Positions 34,050-42,915 of a DNA stretch of 55,617 bases are shown piece by piece. Within the stretch, counting starts at the first letter, position 1, and each line of letters starts with the position of its first letter. The notes under the pieces are model-generated. The model saw only the letters and a list, made by a program, of their open reading frames with translations, was not told the origin of the DNA and ran no database searches. The DNA is from DSBG01 sp049975365 (lineage in GTDB: Bacteria; Desulfobacterota; Desulfomonilia; UBA1062), in contig JBNGDS010000011.1 of NCBI GenBank assembly GCA_049975365.1, forward strand, positions 1 through 55,617, given 5' to 3'. The position numbers and the translations under genes are program-made.

Positions 34050-34160
34050 ATGGGAAAAGGAGACCAGCGCTCCAAGCGGGGGAAGATATGGAGAGGAACC
34101 ACCGGCAAGACCCGTCCCAAAAGAGTGAAGCATACGGAGAAGGAAAAGACAAAGAGGTAA
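34050..34160 (+). CDS. 30S ribosomal protein bTHX (Thx)
   Basis: 36 aa, very basic: MGKGDQRSKRGKIWRGTTGK followed by TRPKRVKHTEKEKTKR. The block MGKGD-x2-(S/T)-x-RGKIWRGT-x-GK is the signature of Thermus Thx, which fills a cavity in the head of the 30S subunit. It is preceded by GAGGAGGGG. It lies between the CheR-like and MEMO genes and is easily missed because of its size. Confidence 0.88.
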   Translation: MGKGDQRSKRGKIWRGTTGKTRPKRVKHTEKEKTKR

Positions 34161-34295
34161 CAGGGAAAGAGCGTGGTGTGAGACCCGGTTCTTATTTCAC
34201 TCGGGAGGTGTCCTCGATCCGCTGTTATCCGCCGAGAGTGAGAGAAGTGCAGTTCCTGGTGCTTCAGAGACCTTCTGCAGGAGGATAACATTTTC

Positions 34296-35510
34296 ATGAA
34301 GCATCCCAAGTTGAGGAGTGATATCCAGGTCATTCCCGTCATGGTGGATGGCCAGCAGATGATCTCATTCATCGATCCCCTCAAACTCAGCCAGGGGCTT
34401 GCGATGGACAGGAGTGCGGTCTTTGTACTGCAGCTGCTCGACGGCACGCACGATCTGCTCGAGATCCAGGTGGAGATGATCCGCCGCAGCGGGGGACAGC
34501 TGATCCCCTTGTCGGATATCGAGGCCTTCATCAAGGGACTCGATGAGGCGCTTCTCCTGGAGAGCGACACGTTTCATGCCAGGAAGAACTCCATCAGAGA
34601 AGCCTTCCTGTGCAGGCCTGACAGAGATCCATACCTTGCAGGCAAGTCCTACGACCAGGAACCTCGGGCTCTGAAGCGGTTCATTCAGGATACCGAGGCA
34701 GAACTTCCTCCCTGTGAAGATGAACAGGCTCAGCAGGTTGATGGGATCATTGCTCCCCACATCGATATCAATGTCGCAAAAAAAGCGTACGTGGATCTGT
34801 ACCGCAGGGTGAAGGGGATGCATTTTGATCGTGTTATCATCTTCGGGATCAACCATCAGGGGGGAGATGGTCTGTATTCCATCTCAACGAAGCATTATCA
34901 GACTCCCTTCGGAACACTGGAAACGGATGTCGAGTTTGTGTCGCAGCTGAAAGCGCGTGGCACGCATGGAACATTCACCCCTGATGACTTCGATCACATG
35001 AGTGAACATTCCATCGAGTTCCAGGCTATTTTCCTCCACCACTATCTAGGTCATGAATTCAGGATTGTTCCCATACTCTGCGGCGGCATTCACGAGTTCA
35101 TTCTTGGCAACAGGGATATGCTCAGAGATGATCGGTTCGTCTCGTTTCGGGAAGCCCTCAGCGATCTGATCCAGAAAGGTGATCTGAAGACCCTCCTGGT
35201 TGCGGGGGTTGACTTTTCGCATGTCGGTCTCAAGTTCGGGCACAGTGTTCCCGCGAGCCAGCTTGTATCCCGTGCACTCAAGGATGATGAAACACTCATT
35301 TCATGTCTTCGCACCTGTGATGCGAAGGGGATTTTCTCCCATGCCAGTACAACACGTGACCAGTTCAATGTGTGCGGGCTGCCCGCAATGATCCTGTTTT
35401 CATCTCTGCTGCAGGGATGCAGCGGAAGACTTCTGATGCACGAGACCTATGACGAACAGGCGACGCAGTCAATGGTCACCTATGCCTCGATGATGTTCAC
35501 ACGTCCGTGA
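34296..35510 (+). CDS. MEMO1 family protein (AmmeMemoRadiSam protein B-like) with N-terminal extension
   Basis: 404 aa. Residues ~145-400 are the MEMO/class III extradiol-dioxygenase-like fold: GIIAPHIDINVAKKAY, FDRVIIFGINHQGG, SEHSIEFQAIFLHHYLG, VPILCGG, LLVAGVDFSHVG and FNVCGLPAMIL. Putative metal residues are the His in APHID, the His in SEHS and the Asp-His of DFSHVG. The first ~95 residues resemble a PqqD-like winged-helix (FIDPLKLSQGL, VFVLQLLDGTHDL), a recurrent addition in this group. The cognate radical SAM and AMMECR1 genes are not adjacent. AGGAGG lies about 11 bases before the ATG. Confidence 0.9.
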   Translation: MKHPKLRSDIQVIPVMVDGQQMISFIDPLKLSQGLAMDRSAVFVLQLLDGTHDLLEIQVEMIRRSGGQLIPLSDIEAFIKGLDEALLLESDTFHARKNSIREAFLCRPDRDPYLAGKSYDQEPRALKRFIQDTEAELPPCEDEQAQQVDGIIAPHIDINVAKKAYVDLYRRVKGMHFDRVIIFGINHQGGDGLYSISTKHYQTPFGTLETDVEFVSQLKARGTHGTFTPDDFDHMSEHSIEFQAIFLHHYLGHEFRIVPILCGGIHEFILGNRDMLRDDRFVSFREALSDLIQKGDLKTLLVAGVDFSHVGLKFGHSVPASQLVSRALKDDETLISCLRTCDAKGIFSHASTTRDQFNVCGLPAMILFSSLLQGCSGRLLMHETYDEQATQSMVTYASMMFTRP

Positions 35511-35569
35511 TACGATGAAAACAGTCCTTGCCGGGAACTGATCGTAGATTCTTCCCTGGCCAGTGAGTG

Positions 35570-37141
35570 CTATATCTTCTCCATGGACTTCAAAGTCTGC
35601 GCCTGAGAGCGGATTACATCCATCTCTCCCTTCCGGTCCCGTTTCCGTTCAATATTTTTTATCTGGAAGGCAAGCCTCGGATTGTGGGAAAGTCTCTCGA
35701 AGTGCCTGTCGAGGAAGTCCCAGTAGAGTGTTGTGAAGGGGCATGCCGTCCGGCCGGTTGCTCTTCCGGGTGTATACCTGCAGGATGTGCAGAAATTGCT
35801 CATTCGGTTAATGTAGTTGCCGCTGGCGCAGTAGGGTTTCGTTCCTACGATCCCCCCGTCGCCGTACTGGCTCATGCCGAGTGTATTGGGCAGCGATACC
35901 CAGTCGAGGGCATCCGCATACATGGCCATGTGCCACTCGTGAAATCTCAGAGGATGCACCCCAAGAAGAAGAGCGAAGAGACCGATTACCATGAGTCGCT
36001 CAATGTGGTGGGTATAGGCGTTCTCAACAACATTCATCAGGGCATTCCTCAGACATTCCATGTCGGTTTCACCGGTCCAGAAAAACCCCGGCACGGGGAG
36101 TTCGTGGCCCAGGTGATTCATGTCACGGTACAAGGGCATGTGCATCCAGTAGATGCCCCTGATGAATTCACGCCACCCGATAATCTGTCGTATGAACGCC
36201 TCTACACTGTTCAGCGGTGCCTCACCGTTCCTGAATGCATCGATGATCTTTCTTATGCACAGTCGTACTGAAAGCAGTTTGAGATTGAGAACTGTAGAGA
36301 GTCTCGAGTGGTAGAGGTACGGTTCGTCTGACCACATGGCATCTTCAAACGTGCCGAAGAGACGGAGCCGGTTGGCGATGAAATCATCCAACTGTTCCTG
36401 TGCATCGGCTGCGGTCACAGGCAGGGAGAAGTTTTCGACTCTGCCCGGGTGATCGGGAAAGTGGGTATTGACAACCATCATCGCCTCTTTCGTGATAGTA
36501 TCGGGAGGAAACGTTTTTGGAGGGGGAATGGTTCCGGGTCCGTCTGTGCCGAATGAAAGCCGGTTTTCGTGATCAAAGTTCCACTTTCCCCCGACAGGTG
36601 TGTTCTCTGGAGTGATGAGCACCCCGAGACGTCTGCGTATGGTTCGATAAAAGCTCTCCATGAGGAAGTGTTTCTTGCCGGAAGCGAGTTCGATAAATTC
36701 CTCGGGGCTTATCAGGAAGTGATCATCCGGCCTGATTTCCAAAGGGATGTCGAGATCCCGGGAAAGTTTCCTGATCATCTCCATCACCCTGTGGTCGCCG
36801 GGTTCTACCGAGACAAGCTTTTCGGGTCGTAGCGTCCGCATAGATGATGCAAATACCTCTGTGAATCTTTGACCATCATTTCGGGCGGGATCCCGTGAGA
36901 GTTCATGGTAGAAGACCCGGAACCCACGTTCCTTCAGGACTTCCCGAAAGTGCCGCATGGCAGAAACAAACAGTGTGATGCGGAGCTTGTGTGACCACAC
37001 ATATCTGGCCTCCTCCTCCGTCTCTGCCATCAGCACAGCATCGTGTCTCCTGTCGAACCCGCACAGCGCCCGTGAATTACTGTCGAGCTGATCACCGAAC
37101 ACCAGGACGAGGTTCCTGACGTTCTCCTTTTCTGAGTGCAT
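35570..37141 (-). CDS. Fe-S cluster photolyase/cryptochrome (FeS-BCP, PhrB-like)
   Basis: 523 aa. The N-terminal NLVLVFGDQLD is the entry motif of the photolyase-related group. FAD-domain sequences follow: LYHSRLSTVLNLKLLS, FIRQIIGWREFIRGIYW, HHIERLMVIGLFALL, EWHMAMYADALDWVSLPN and GDGGIVGTKPYCASGNYINRMS. Four cysteines fit the [4Fe-4S] site of bacterial (6-4) photolyases: MEC, FCTSC and TACP. It likely repairs UV (6-4) lesions. The ATG at 37141 is chosen by homology of the start; no clear Shine-Dalgarno is seen. Confidence 0.92.
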   Translation of the reverse strand: MHSEKENVRNLVLVFGDQLDSNSRALCGFDRRHDAVLMAETEEEARYVWSHKLRITLFVSAMRHFREVLKERGFRVFYHELSRDPARNDGQRFTEVFASSMRTLRPEKLVSVEPGDHRVMEMIRKLSRDLDIPLEIRPDDHFLISPEEFIELASGKKHFLMESFYRTIRRRLGVLITPENTPVGGKWNFDHENRLSFGTDGPGTIPPPKTFPPDTITKEAMMVVNTHFPDHPGRVENFSLPVTAADAQEQLDDFIANRLRLFGTFEDAMWSDEPYLYHSRLSTVLNLKLLSVRLCIRKIIDAFRNGEAPLNSVEAFIRQIIGWREFIRGIYWMHMPLYRDMNHLGHELPVPGFFWTGETDMECLRNALMNVVENAYTHHIERLMVIGLFALLLGVHPLRFHEWHMAMYADALDWVSLPNTLGMSQYGDGGIVGTKPYCASGNYINRMSNFCTSCRYTPGRATGRTACPFTTLYWDFLDRHFERLSHNPRLAFQIKNIERKRDRKGEMDVIRSQAQTLKSMEKI

Positions 37142-37574
37142 ACAACACAGAATAAGCAACTCAGTGCGTTGAGGGAAGGGCTTCAATTGTTCAGAAAGGA
37201 ATTAGCCCGAAACAGTGTCGATCTCGATCACTGTATCATGTTCTCCCTGTACGGGGACACCATGCGGTCATAGTCATCTGGATATTCAGTGGGTTCAGGC
37301 CCGCGATCTTACATGCTGAAAGGAAAATGGACTACACGAACTACCGGGGATCTCTGATGGTCTTGATCACTCCCTTGGTGTAGTGATTATGCAACAGTAG
37401 TCCAATATACCCTCAAACTTCGCCAGAAGAATGGGCATCCCCTCCACGGTGAACCTGCCCTTCACGTTCTTCTGGCTTTTTTTGTTCTTTGAAACACCCC
37501 ATGCGTGATAGGCGCAGTTCATTGTCATATCGAGAGGTGAGCTCTGTTCTGCAGTATAAGACGTGTGATAACCG
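37142..37574 (-). other. 433-bp gap between photolyase and Fe-S protein genes
   Basis: No firm gene. A minus-strand frame of about 53 codons (37367 to about 37528, MTMNCAYHAWGV...) overlaps nothing but has no ribosome-binding site, so it is not called. No strong terminator hairpin or tRNA is visible. Confidence 0.4.
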
Positions 37575-38570
37575 TCAGGACGGGATGAAATCCTCTCCCC
37601 GCACTGCCTGGAGGTGGATGGCATCCGCCGGACAGAAGTGCGTGCATACCCCACACCCGATACAGACCTCCTCATCCACCTGTATCACCTGTGATTCGTT
37701 CATCGAGATGGCATCCACAGGGCACTCGTCTATACACATGCTGCAGGCAACACACGATTCTTTATCAACAACGGCCTGGTATCGACTGGGAACGAGCATG
37801 CCCCTGGTTTCGGCGTTCTTCGCAAAAGGGAGACCGATGCAGCAGCATCCGCAGCAGTTACAGATTACCGTACCGACACCAGCCTTGTTTTCCGTAAGGT
37901 GAACAAGGCCGGCTTCCTCGGATTTTTGCAGGATCTCCCTGGCTTCATGTGCATCGATCTGACGGCCTGTGCCTCGCTTGATAGCGTATTCAGCGCCCTT
38001 GTTGAGCTGGATGCAGACCTCAATCGGCTTGTCGCATTTCCGCATGATCATGCGGCACGGACAGTTGGTCACAGCAATGACACTCGCTGCATCGACAATC
38101 TCTGCAGCATCTTCATAGACGAGAACCTGGCTTCGGGTTTCGATCTTTTCATTGATGGGCACGACCCGGAAAAACGGGGGAATCTTCAGGGCAGTGAGAA
38201 GGGCAGGGATTGCTGGATATTCATCTTCCGAATACTGCCGCCACAAATCGAGGAGCGACGGCGGTGCCTCTGCCCAGAGGGTGGAGGCATCGTGGAACTG
38301 AACAATATGTTTGGGCATCCTGTATGTAGTCTTCCCCTCCCGGACAGCTTCGAAGACGACGCCTTTGCGGAAAAGAACCTGAAGCATGTCGCGTATCTCC
38401 TCGAGAGACTTCCCGAATTTCTCTGCCAGCTCTTCCTCCGTTGCCGGCAGTGCATTAACCATCTCCGCCTCATCGGGGGTGCACACGGTTTTCCAAATCT
38501 CCGGGACGATCTGTGAATGCTCCGTCCCGACCTTCTTCGACAGTTCCTGGTAGATATCCTCGCTCGTCAT
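37575..38570 (-). CDS. Winged-helix / cysteine-rich / double [4Fe-4S] ferredoxin protein
   Basis: 331 aa in three parts. Residues ~1-90 look like a winged helix (ALPATEEELAEKFGKSLEEI ... LFRKGVVF). Residues ~135-250 carry a cysteine-rich module: NCPCRMIMRKCDKP-x-EVC and ICNCCGCCC. Residues ~270-325 hold two ferredoxin motifs, CVACSMCIDECP and CIGCGVCTHFCP. Probably a cytoplasmic electron carrier or Fe-S sensor. The ATG at 38570 lies three bases behind GAGGTG. The same module is fused to an epimerase at 46593-48350, and its N-terminal part has a remnant near 20.3 kb. The function is unknown. Confidence 0.85.
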   Translation of the reverse strand: MTSEDIYQELSKKVGTEHSQIVPEIWKTVCTPDEAEMVNALPATEEELAEKFGKSLEEIRDMLQVLFRKGVVFEAVREGKTTYRMPKHIVQFHDASTLWAEAPPSLLDLWRQYSEDEYPAIPALLTALKIPPFFRVVPINEKIETRSQVLVYEDAAEIVDAASVIAVTNCPCRMIMRKCDKPIEVCIQLNKGAEYAIKRGTGRQIDAHEAREILQKSEEAGLVHLTENKAGVGTVICNCCGCCCIGLPFAKNAETRGMLVPSRYQAVVDKESCVACSMCIDECPVDAISMNESQVIQVDEEVCIGCGVCTHFCPADAIHLQAVRGEDFIPS

Positions 38571-38705
38571 GGTCACCTCACTTTTGTGAATCCCGGGATT
38601 TCGTGAGTGCGGGATTCAGCTTCACTCTGTGTCTTTTCTCCAGCAGCTCAATTTCATTGCACATAAAAACAAGGCCGATACAGGAGTGGTCGGCAGTCTC
38701 TCGTG

Positions 38706-40889
38706 CTATGTGCATTTTTCCAGGAAGCGGTAGTGCTCATACATGAATGCATTGGCTTTTACTGCACGCTCCGGTGTCTGGTAGAAGACAGGCTTGTAGC
38801 TCGATCCTTCCACGGTGTAGACAGTCTTGCTCTTGACGTCGGTCAGCAGGCTCACCCCGTAGACAGGTTTCTGATAGGTCTCCATGAGACGTGCGATGAG
38901 GTGGAGATATTCCTTCTCGAAGGTGTGCATGTAGGCATGTGCCTGTTCGAAGAAGTCCTTGGAATACGTCGGATCAGCACGTTCCGCCGCTTCCGCCATG
39001 TGCGAGAAGAAGACCGCGCGACCCAGCACCCCGAGGTTGATCACCGAATCGCAGCCGTCCCATTTCAGGAGCTCCTCCATGATAGTCGTCATGATTGTGT
39101 TGTCGGGCTCCCCCACGATGTCCACCGGGTTTGACCTGCTCCAGTACGGAGGCAGGATACTGTTGAAGCGTTCTATGAGTTCGGGGGAGAGTGGAGGCAC
39201 GACAAGTCCGTAGCGGGTGCACAGGTCGGCGGTGATCACTCCCCATCCTCCGCCCAGGGTCATGATGCCGATTCGGTTGCCCTTGGGGAGAGGCAGCGAA
39301 GAGAATGCTGCTGCCATGTCCAGGAGATCCATGGACTGCTCCACCTTCACGATGCCAGTCTGGGAACAGACGGCATCGAACACCTTTGTATCGGAGGTCA
39401 TGGCGCCTGTATGGCTTGCGGCAGCGCGGTTTCCAGCCTCGCTCTGACCACCTTTGAGAAGAACGATGGGTTTCTTTTTCACCAGCCGTCGTGCGCTTTC
39501 GAAGAAGCGTCTTCCATCCCTTACACCCTCGATGTACAGGATGACGATCTTGGTGAGGTCATCGATCTCGAAGCCGTCGATGAAGTCTTCCACAGTGATC
39601 ATTGCCTCGTTTCCCGAACCGCAGAATCCCCTGATTCCGATGCCCTGTTCTTCTGCAAAGCCGAGCAGCTGCACCCCCATGTTGCCCGACTGGGCGACAA
39701 CCGCTGTTCCGCCGGGCTTCGGCCGCGTCGGTGAGCCCATGCAGTAGAGGTTGATATAGGGGTTGGAAATTCCCATGGTATTTGGCCCGAGAATCAGGAG
39801 ATCTTCCTGCCGGGCCTTCTGAACCAGCTCTTTTTGGAGATCCAATCCGTCTTTTCCCGTCTCCCCGAAACCGGAGGATATGAGCAGTACATTCCGGATG
39901 CCCTTCTCCTTGAGCGAGGGCAGAAGTTCCAGAACATACCTGGCAGGAATTGTGACAATCGCCAGATCGATTTTGCCTGGGACATCACGGATATCCTTGA
40001 ACACGGGCCGACCTGCTATTGTGCCGCCTTTGTCGTTCACCAGGTAGATCTCACCTGGATACCCTCCACTGATTGTGTGCGCAAAGAGCATGTGGCCCCA
40101 CTTCCCCATCCTGCTCGAGGCGCCGATGAATGCGATGGACCGTGGATAGAACAAGGACCTGATGTCCCTCGGATCGACGGGGATGGTGGGTGGTTCACCG
40201 TGTGGTGTATCTGAAATGACAACCAGGGCATCGACTGCACAGATCTCACCCTGGGGTGATACGAGCAGAGGGTTGATGTCGACCTCTGCGACCTCAGGGT
40301 GTTCTATCGCTAAACGGGAAAGACCCGTCAGGGTGTTGATGAGTGCTTCGCGGTCTGCAGCCTTTTCCCCACGGAAAGGTCCAAGCAGGCGTTTGGCCTG
40401 TATTTCTGAAAGCATGGCTTCGGCATCATGCGGGGAGAGGGGGGCTATTCTCAGCGAAATATCCGCCAGGGCCTCGGTGAATATCCCGCCGATGCCGAAC
40501 ATGATGACCGGTCCGAAAACCGGATCCCTCGAGAGACCGGCCACAAACTCTCGCTTGCCGGTAAGATATGGCTGGATGAGAATTCCCTCAAGCTCATCCT
40601 TTGCCTCCCGTTCAATGGCGCGGGCTGCCTGTTCCACAGAGGCCTTATCAGTCAGATTGAGGTGCACGAGTCCCCGTTCAGTTTTGTGAAGAAGGCTCGA
40701 TCCAAGACCTTTGAGCACGACGGGGAACCCGATATTCTCTGCCGCCTCCACTGCTTCTGCAGTGCCTTTTGCTACGATTTCCGTCACCCCAGGGACCCCG
40801 TAGTCCATGATGAGTTGTTTTGATGCATGTTCACTGAGCGTCGTGCGTCCTGATACGCTGACTTCTGCACGTATCTCCGAACTATCCAT
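38706..40889 (-). CDS. ADP-forming acetate/acyl-CoA ligase, fused subunits
   Basis: 727 aa. An ATP-grasp beta part comes first (~20-235: VVLKGLGSSLLHKTERGLVHL, GFGPVIMFGIGGIFTE, AEVDINPLLV). Then the CoA-binding alpha part (DIRSLFYPRSIAFIGASSRMGKWG) and the ligase domain with the phospho-acceptor His in AASHTGAM. The order beta-alpha differs from the more common alpha-beta fusion. Such enzymes make ATP from acyl-CoA in fermenters and syntrophs, or activate acids. The ATG at 40889 lies four bases behind GGAGGG and is preferred to 40901. Confidence 0.92.
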   Translation of the reverse strand: MDSSEIRAEVSVSGRTTLSEHASKQLIMDYGVPGVTEIVAKGTAEAVEAAENIGFPVVLKGLGSSLLHKTERGLVHLNLTDKASVEQAARAIEREAKDELEGILIQPYLTGKREFVAGLSRDPVFGPVIMFGIGGIFTEALADISLRIAPLSPHDAEAMLSEIQAKRLLGPFRGEKAADREALINTLTGLSRLAIEHPEVAEVDINPLLVSPQGEICAVDALVVISDTPHGEPPTIPVDPRDIRSLFYPRSIAFIGASSRMGKWGHMLFAHTISGGYPGEIYLVNDKGGTIAGRPVFKDIRDVPGKIDLAIVTIPARYVLELLPSLKEKGIRNVLLISSGFGETGKDGLDLQKELVQKARQEDLLILGPNTMGISNPYINLYCMGSPTRPKPGGTAVVAQSGNMGVQLLGFAEEQGIGIRGFCGSGNEAMITVEDFIDGFEIDDLTKIVILYIEGVRDGRRFFESARRLVKKKPIVLLKGGQSEAGNRAAASHTGAMTSDTKVFDAVCSQTGIVKVEQSMDLLDMAAAFSSLPLPKGNRIGIMTLGGGWGVITADLCTRYGLVVPPLSPELIERFNSILPPYWSRSNPVDIVGEPDNTIMTTIMEELLKWDGCDSVINLGVLGRAVFFSHMAEAAERADPTYSKDFFEQAHAYMHTFEKEYLHLIARLMETYQKPVYGVSLLTDVKSKTVYTVEGSSYKPVFYQTPERAVKANAFMYEHYRFLEKCT

Positions 40890-41275
40890 TTCACCCTCCA
40901 TCTGTCATTCCTGCGCCACGTGCCATCACAAGTCCCTTCGCTCTGGTGAAGAAAGAACCAGTAGGTTCAGGGCCTGATCCAATGAACCAGTGCATCCTGT
41001 AGAGCCACGTGCACTCGTCCGCACATATCATTCCCGCACATGCTCGAATCCGGCAGCATCATGTACATGTATTCCCCCTGCTTTCCACGGGGTGATAGTA
41101 CATATGAATTCTGCATGTGATCCTGTCTGGTAATCTTATGTCTAAAAAAAAGGCATCCTGTCAATAATCTATGATCTTGGGGAAGAAGATGATGTGTGAT
41201 AATACTGCAGGGAACATACGAAGCAGCTCTGTATTCACAGCAGGAAAACGCCAGGAAAACGGGGGATGAGACGCC
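40890..41275 (+). other. 386-bp divergent intergenic region
   Basis: Lies between the acyl-CoA ligase (minus) and the membrane-protein gene (plus), so it should hold promoters for both. On the minus strand TTGACA followed by a T8 run and TAAGAT is promoter-like, but the ~20-bp spacing is too long to be confident. Nothing else recognised. Confidence 0.35.
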
Positions 41276-41956
41276 ATGCTGGTTCTTGAAAGGATGGAAC
41301 GTGATGCAGTGCTCCTGCATATCGTATTTGCCGTGATATCCATGTTCACCCTTTTTCTCTTTCCAGGGATAACCGTAGGAAGGAAATTGTATGCCCTTGT
41401 GATCGTGTACAACATCATGGTCCCGGTGTGGGCTTTCCTGCGCGGACATCCCGAGTGGCTCAGCCTCTGGATTTTTCTGTTTCCATTGAGCCTTTTGCAG
41501 ATCTTCCCGGATTTGTTTCTTTCTGCCGTGCTGGGCGTACTTGTCTTCCCCGACACCGGTTCTCCACGGCTCTGGGATATCCCGCTCTTCATGGGGGGAA
41601 TGTGGGTCATCCCGTTGTTTGTCATCGTCCTGGTCGGACGACGCCTTGAAGTTCGGTTCTCACGGAATCTCGCCCTTCTCGCAGTGTGTATTGCATCTGC
41701 CGTCGTGTTTCTCGGCTCAGAGTCAGTGCTGTGGATGATCCCGATCTGGCAGGCACAGGATGTGAGAATGATCGCCCATGTGGGAATCTATCTCGTGGTG
41801 CCTGAGATCCTGCTGGGCTTGTCCACGTACCTTGCCTTTGAAAAGGCATATGCACGGAGCATCTGGTACAGACTGGGGGCTGCCTTCACCGTGATGGTGA
41901 TTTATCTCGGGAACCTCGGGTTCTTTTACCTGATAATTGAACGGTTGATACCATAG
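41276..41956 (+). CDS. Polytopic membrane protein of unknown function
   Basis: 226 aa, about seven hydrophobic segments: LHIVFAVISMFTLFLF, LYALVIVYNIMVPVW, WIFLFPLSLLQIFPDLFL, GGMWVIPLFVIVLV, LALLAVCIASAVVFLG, IYLVVPEILLGLSTYL and AAFTVMVIYLGNLGFFYLI. Polar residues in the loops (PDTGSPRLWD) may be functional. I recall similar uncharacterised bacterial proteins but cannot name a function. Monocistronic, with a perfect inverted repeat 55 bp past the stop. Confidence 0.8.
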   Translation: MLVLERMERDAVLLHIVFAVISMFTLFLFPGITVGRKLYALVIVYNIMVPVWAFLRGHPEWLSLWIFLFPLSLLQIFPDLFLSAVLGVLVFPDTGSPRLWDIPLFMGGMWVIPLFVIVLVGRRLEVRFSRNLALLAVCIASAVVFLGSESVLWMIPIWQAQDVRMIAHVGIYLVVPEILLGLSTYLAFEKAYARSIWYRLGAAFTVMVIYLGNLGFFYLIIERLIP

Positions 41957-42011
41957 GGTACTCAAACAATCACCAAGGGCGCTGAGAAATTCTTGTACGG
42001 GAATCTACAAA

Positions 42012-42031
42012 ACTGCAGAGATATCTGCAGT
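42012..42031. repeat. Perfect inverted repeat ACTGCAGA-GATA-TCTGCAGT
   Basis: 8-bp arms around a 4-base spacer in the gap between the membrane-protein gene and the outer-membrane barrel gene, both on the plus strand. There is no U-tract after it. It could end the upstream transcript or be an operator for the downstream gene (start 42181). Confidence 0.4.
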
Positions 42032-42180
42032 GTGGGTGCGCACAGATAGAGAGCATTCAGTGCATTCTGAGCCGTGATTCCTTGTTCCTGGAGAGATCTA
42101 TTCATGATTTTTTCTTTTTTGGATTGATAAACATCCCGTCTATACGCTTATACTACGTTCAGGAACGAGGGGAGGTTGGT

Positions 42181-42846
42181 ATGAAAAGTGCCCTGTACAT
42201 CGCGTGTATGGCACTGTTTGTTTCCTCGGCGTGTTGTGCAGCAGACACGGAGACCCGGTTTCTGCTTCACTATTTCATGCCGAGTGATTCCGCCACCTGG
42301 GATAACGGGTACAGTGTTGAAGCCCAGTACGTGTGGTGGAAGCGGCCTGACATTGGGTTCCTCTGTGCAGGAGGTGTGGGAACCTGGAACGTCAACAGCA
42401 AACTGGATGTGGGAAACAAGGCAGGTCTGGGGCCGAGCAGGGCGACACGGGTTGATGGTTCAGCAACGATTTTCCCTGTCGGGGTGTCACTGGTGTATAA
42501 TCCTGACATACGCGGTGCAATCAAGACTGATTTCGGCAATGTCCCCCTTCTGCTTGAAGCTGGCATCAGGTATGTGTTCGTGAGTTCTGGTGTCGATACG
42601 ACAGAGAGAACATACGATGGCTCCGATACTGTCTATATCACGGAAGATCTGGACATCGGGGATTCCCTCATGGGGATTGTTGCAGCGGATATCGTCTTCC
42701 CGGTTCCCTTCAATGCCCTGATTTCATTCGGCCTCGGCTACCAGTTCGATATCATGAGGGGCACTATCGACTGGGCAGGCTATGACCTGGGAGGAAACAG
42801 GTTCAAGGCGGTCGTTCTCAGGCTCGGGGTCACCCTCAAGATGTAG
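42181..42846 (+). CDS. Small outer-membrane beta-barrel protein
   Basis: 221 aa. Signal peptide MKSALYIACMALFVSSACCA, cleaved before ADTET. The mature part alternates short amphipathic strands and ends with KAVVLRLGVTLKM, the aromatic/hydrophobic C-terminal strand typical of barrels. YSVEAQYVWWKRPDIGFLCAGGVGTW and LEAGIRYVFVSS look like neighbouring strands. Probably 8-10 strands (OmpW/OmpA-like size). Function unknown. AGGGGAGG lies five bases before the ATG, which rules out the longer frame from 42082. Confidence 0.78.
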   Translation: MKSALYIACMALFVSSACCAADTETRFLLHYFMPSDSATWDNGYSVEAQYVWWKRPDIGFLCAGGVGTWNVNSKLDVGNKAGLGPSRATRVDGSATIFPVGVSLVYNPDIRGAIKTDFGNVPLLLEAGIRYVFVSSGVDTTERTYDGSDTVYITEDLDIGDSLMGIVAADIVFPVPFNALISFGLGYQFDIMRGTIDWAGYDLGGNRFKAVVLRLGVTLKM

Positions 42847-42915
42847 TCTCATGGAAAGAGTCGAGTCGAATGCAGCCGGGTTTTTTAATATAAATTTTCG
42901 TCGGGTACGATAGAT

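Noticed and set aside
37367..37528. 53-codon minus-strand frame between the Fe-S protein and photolyase genes
   Set aside because: No ribosome-binding site and no recognisable sequence; left as part of the intergenic gap.
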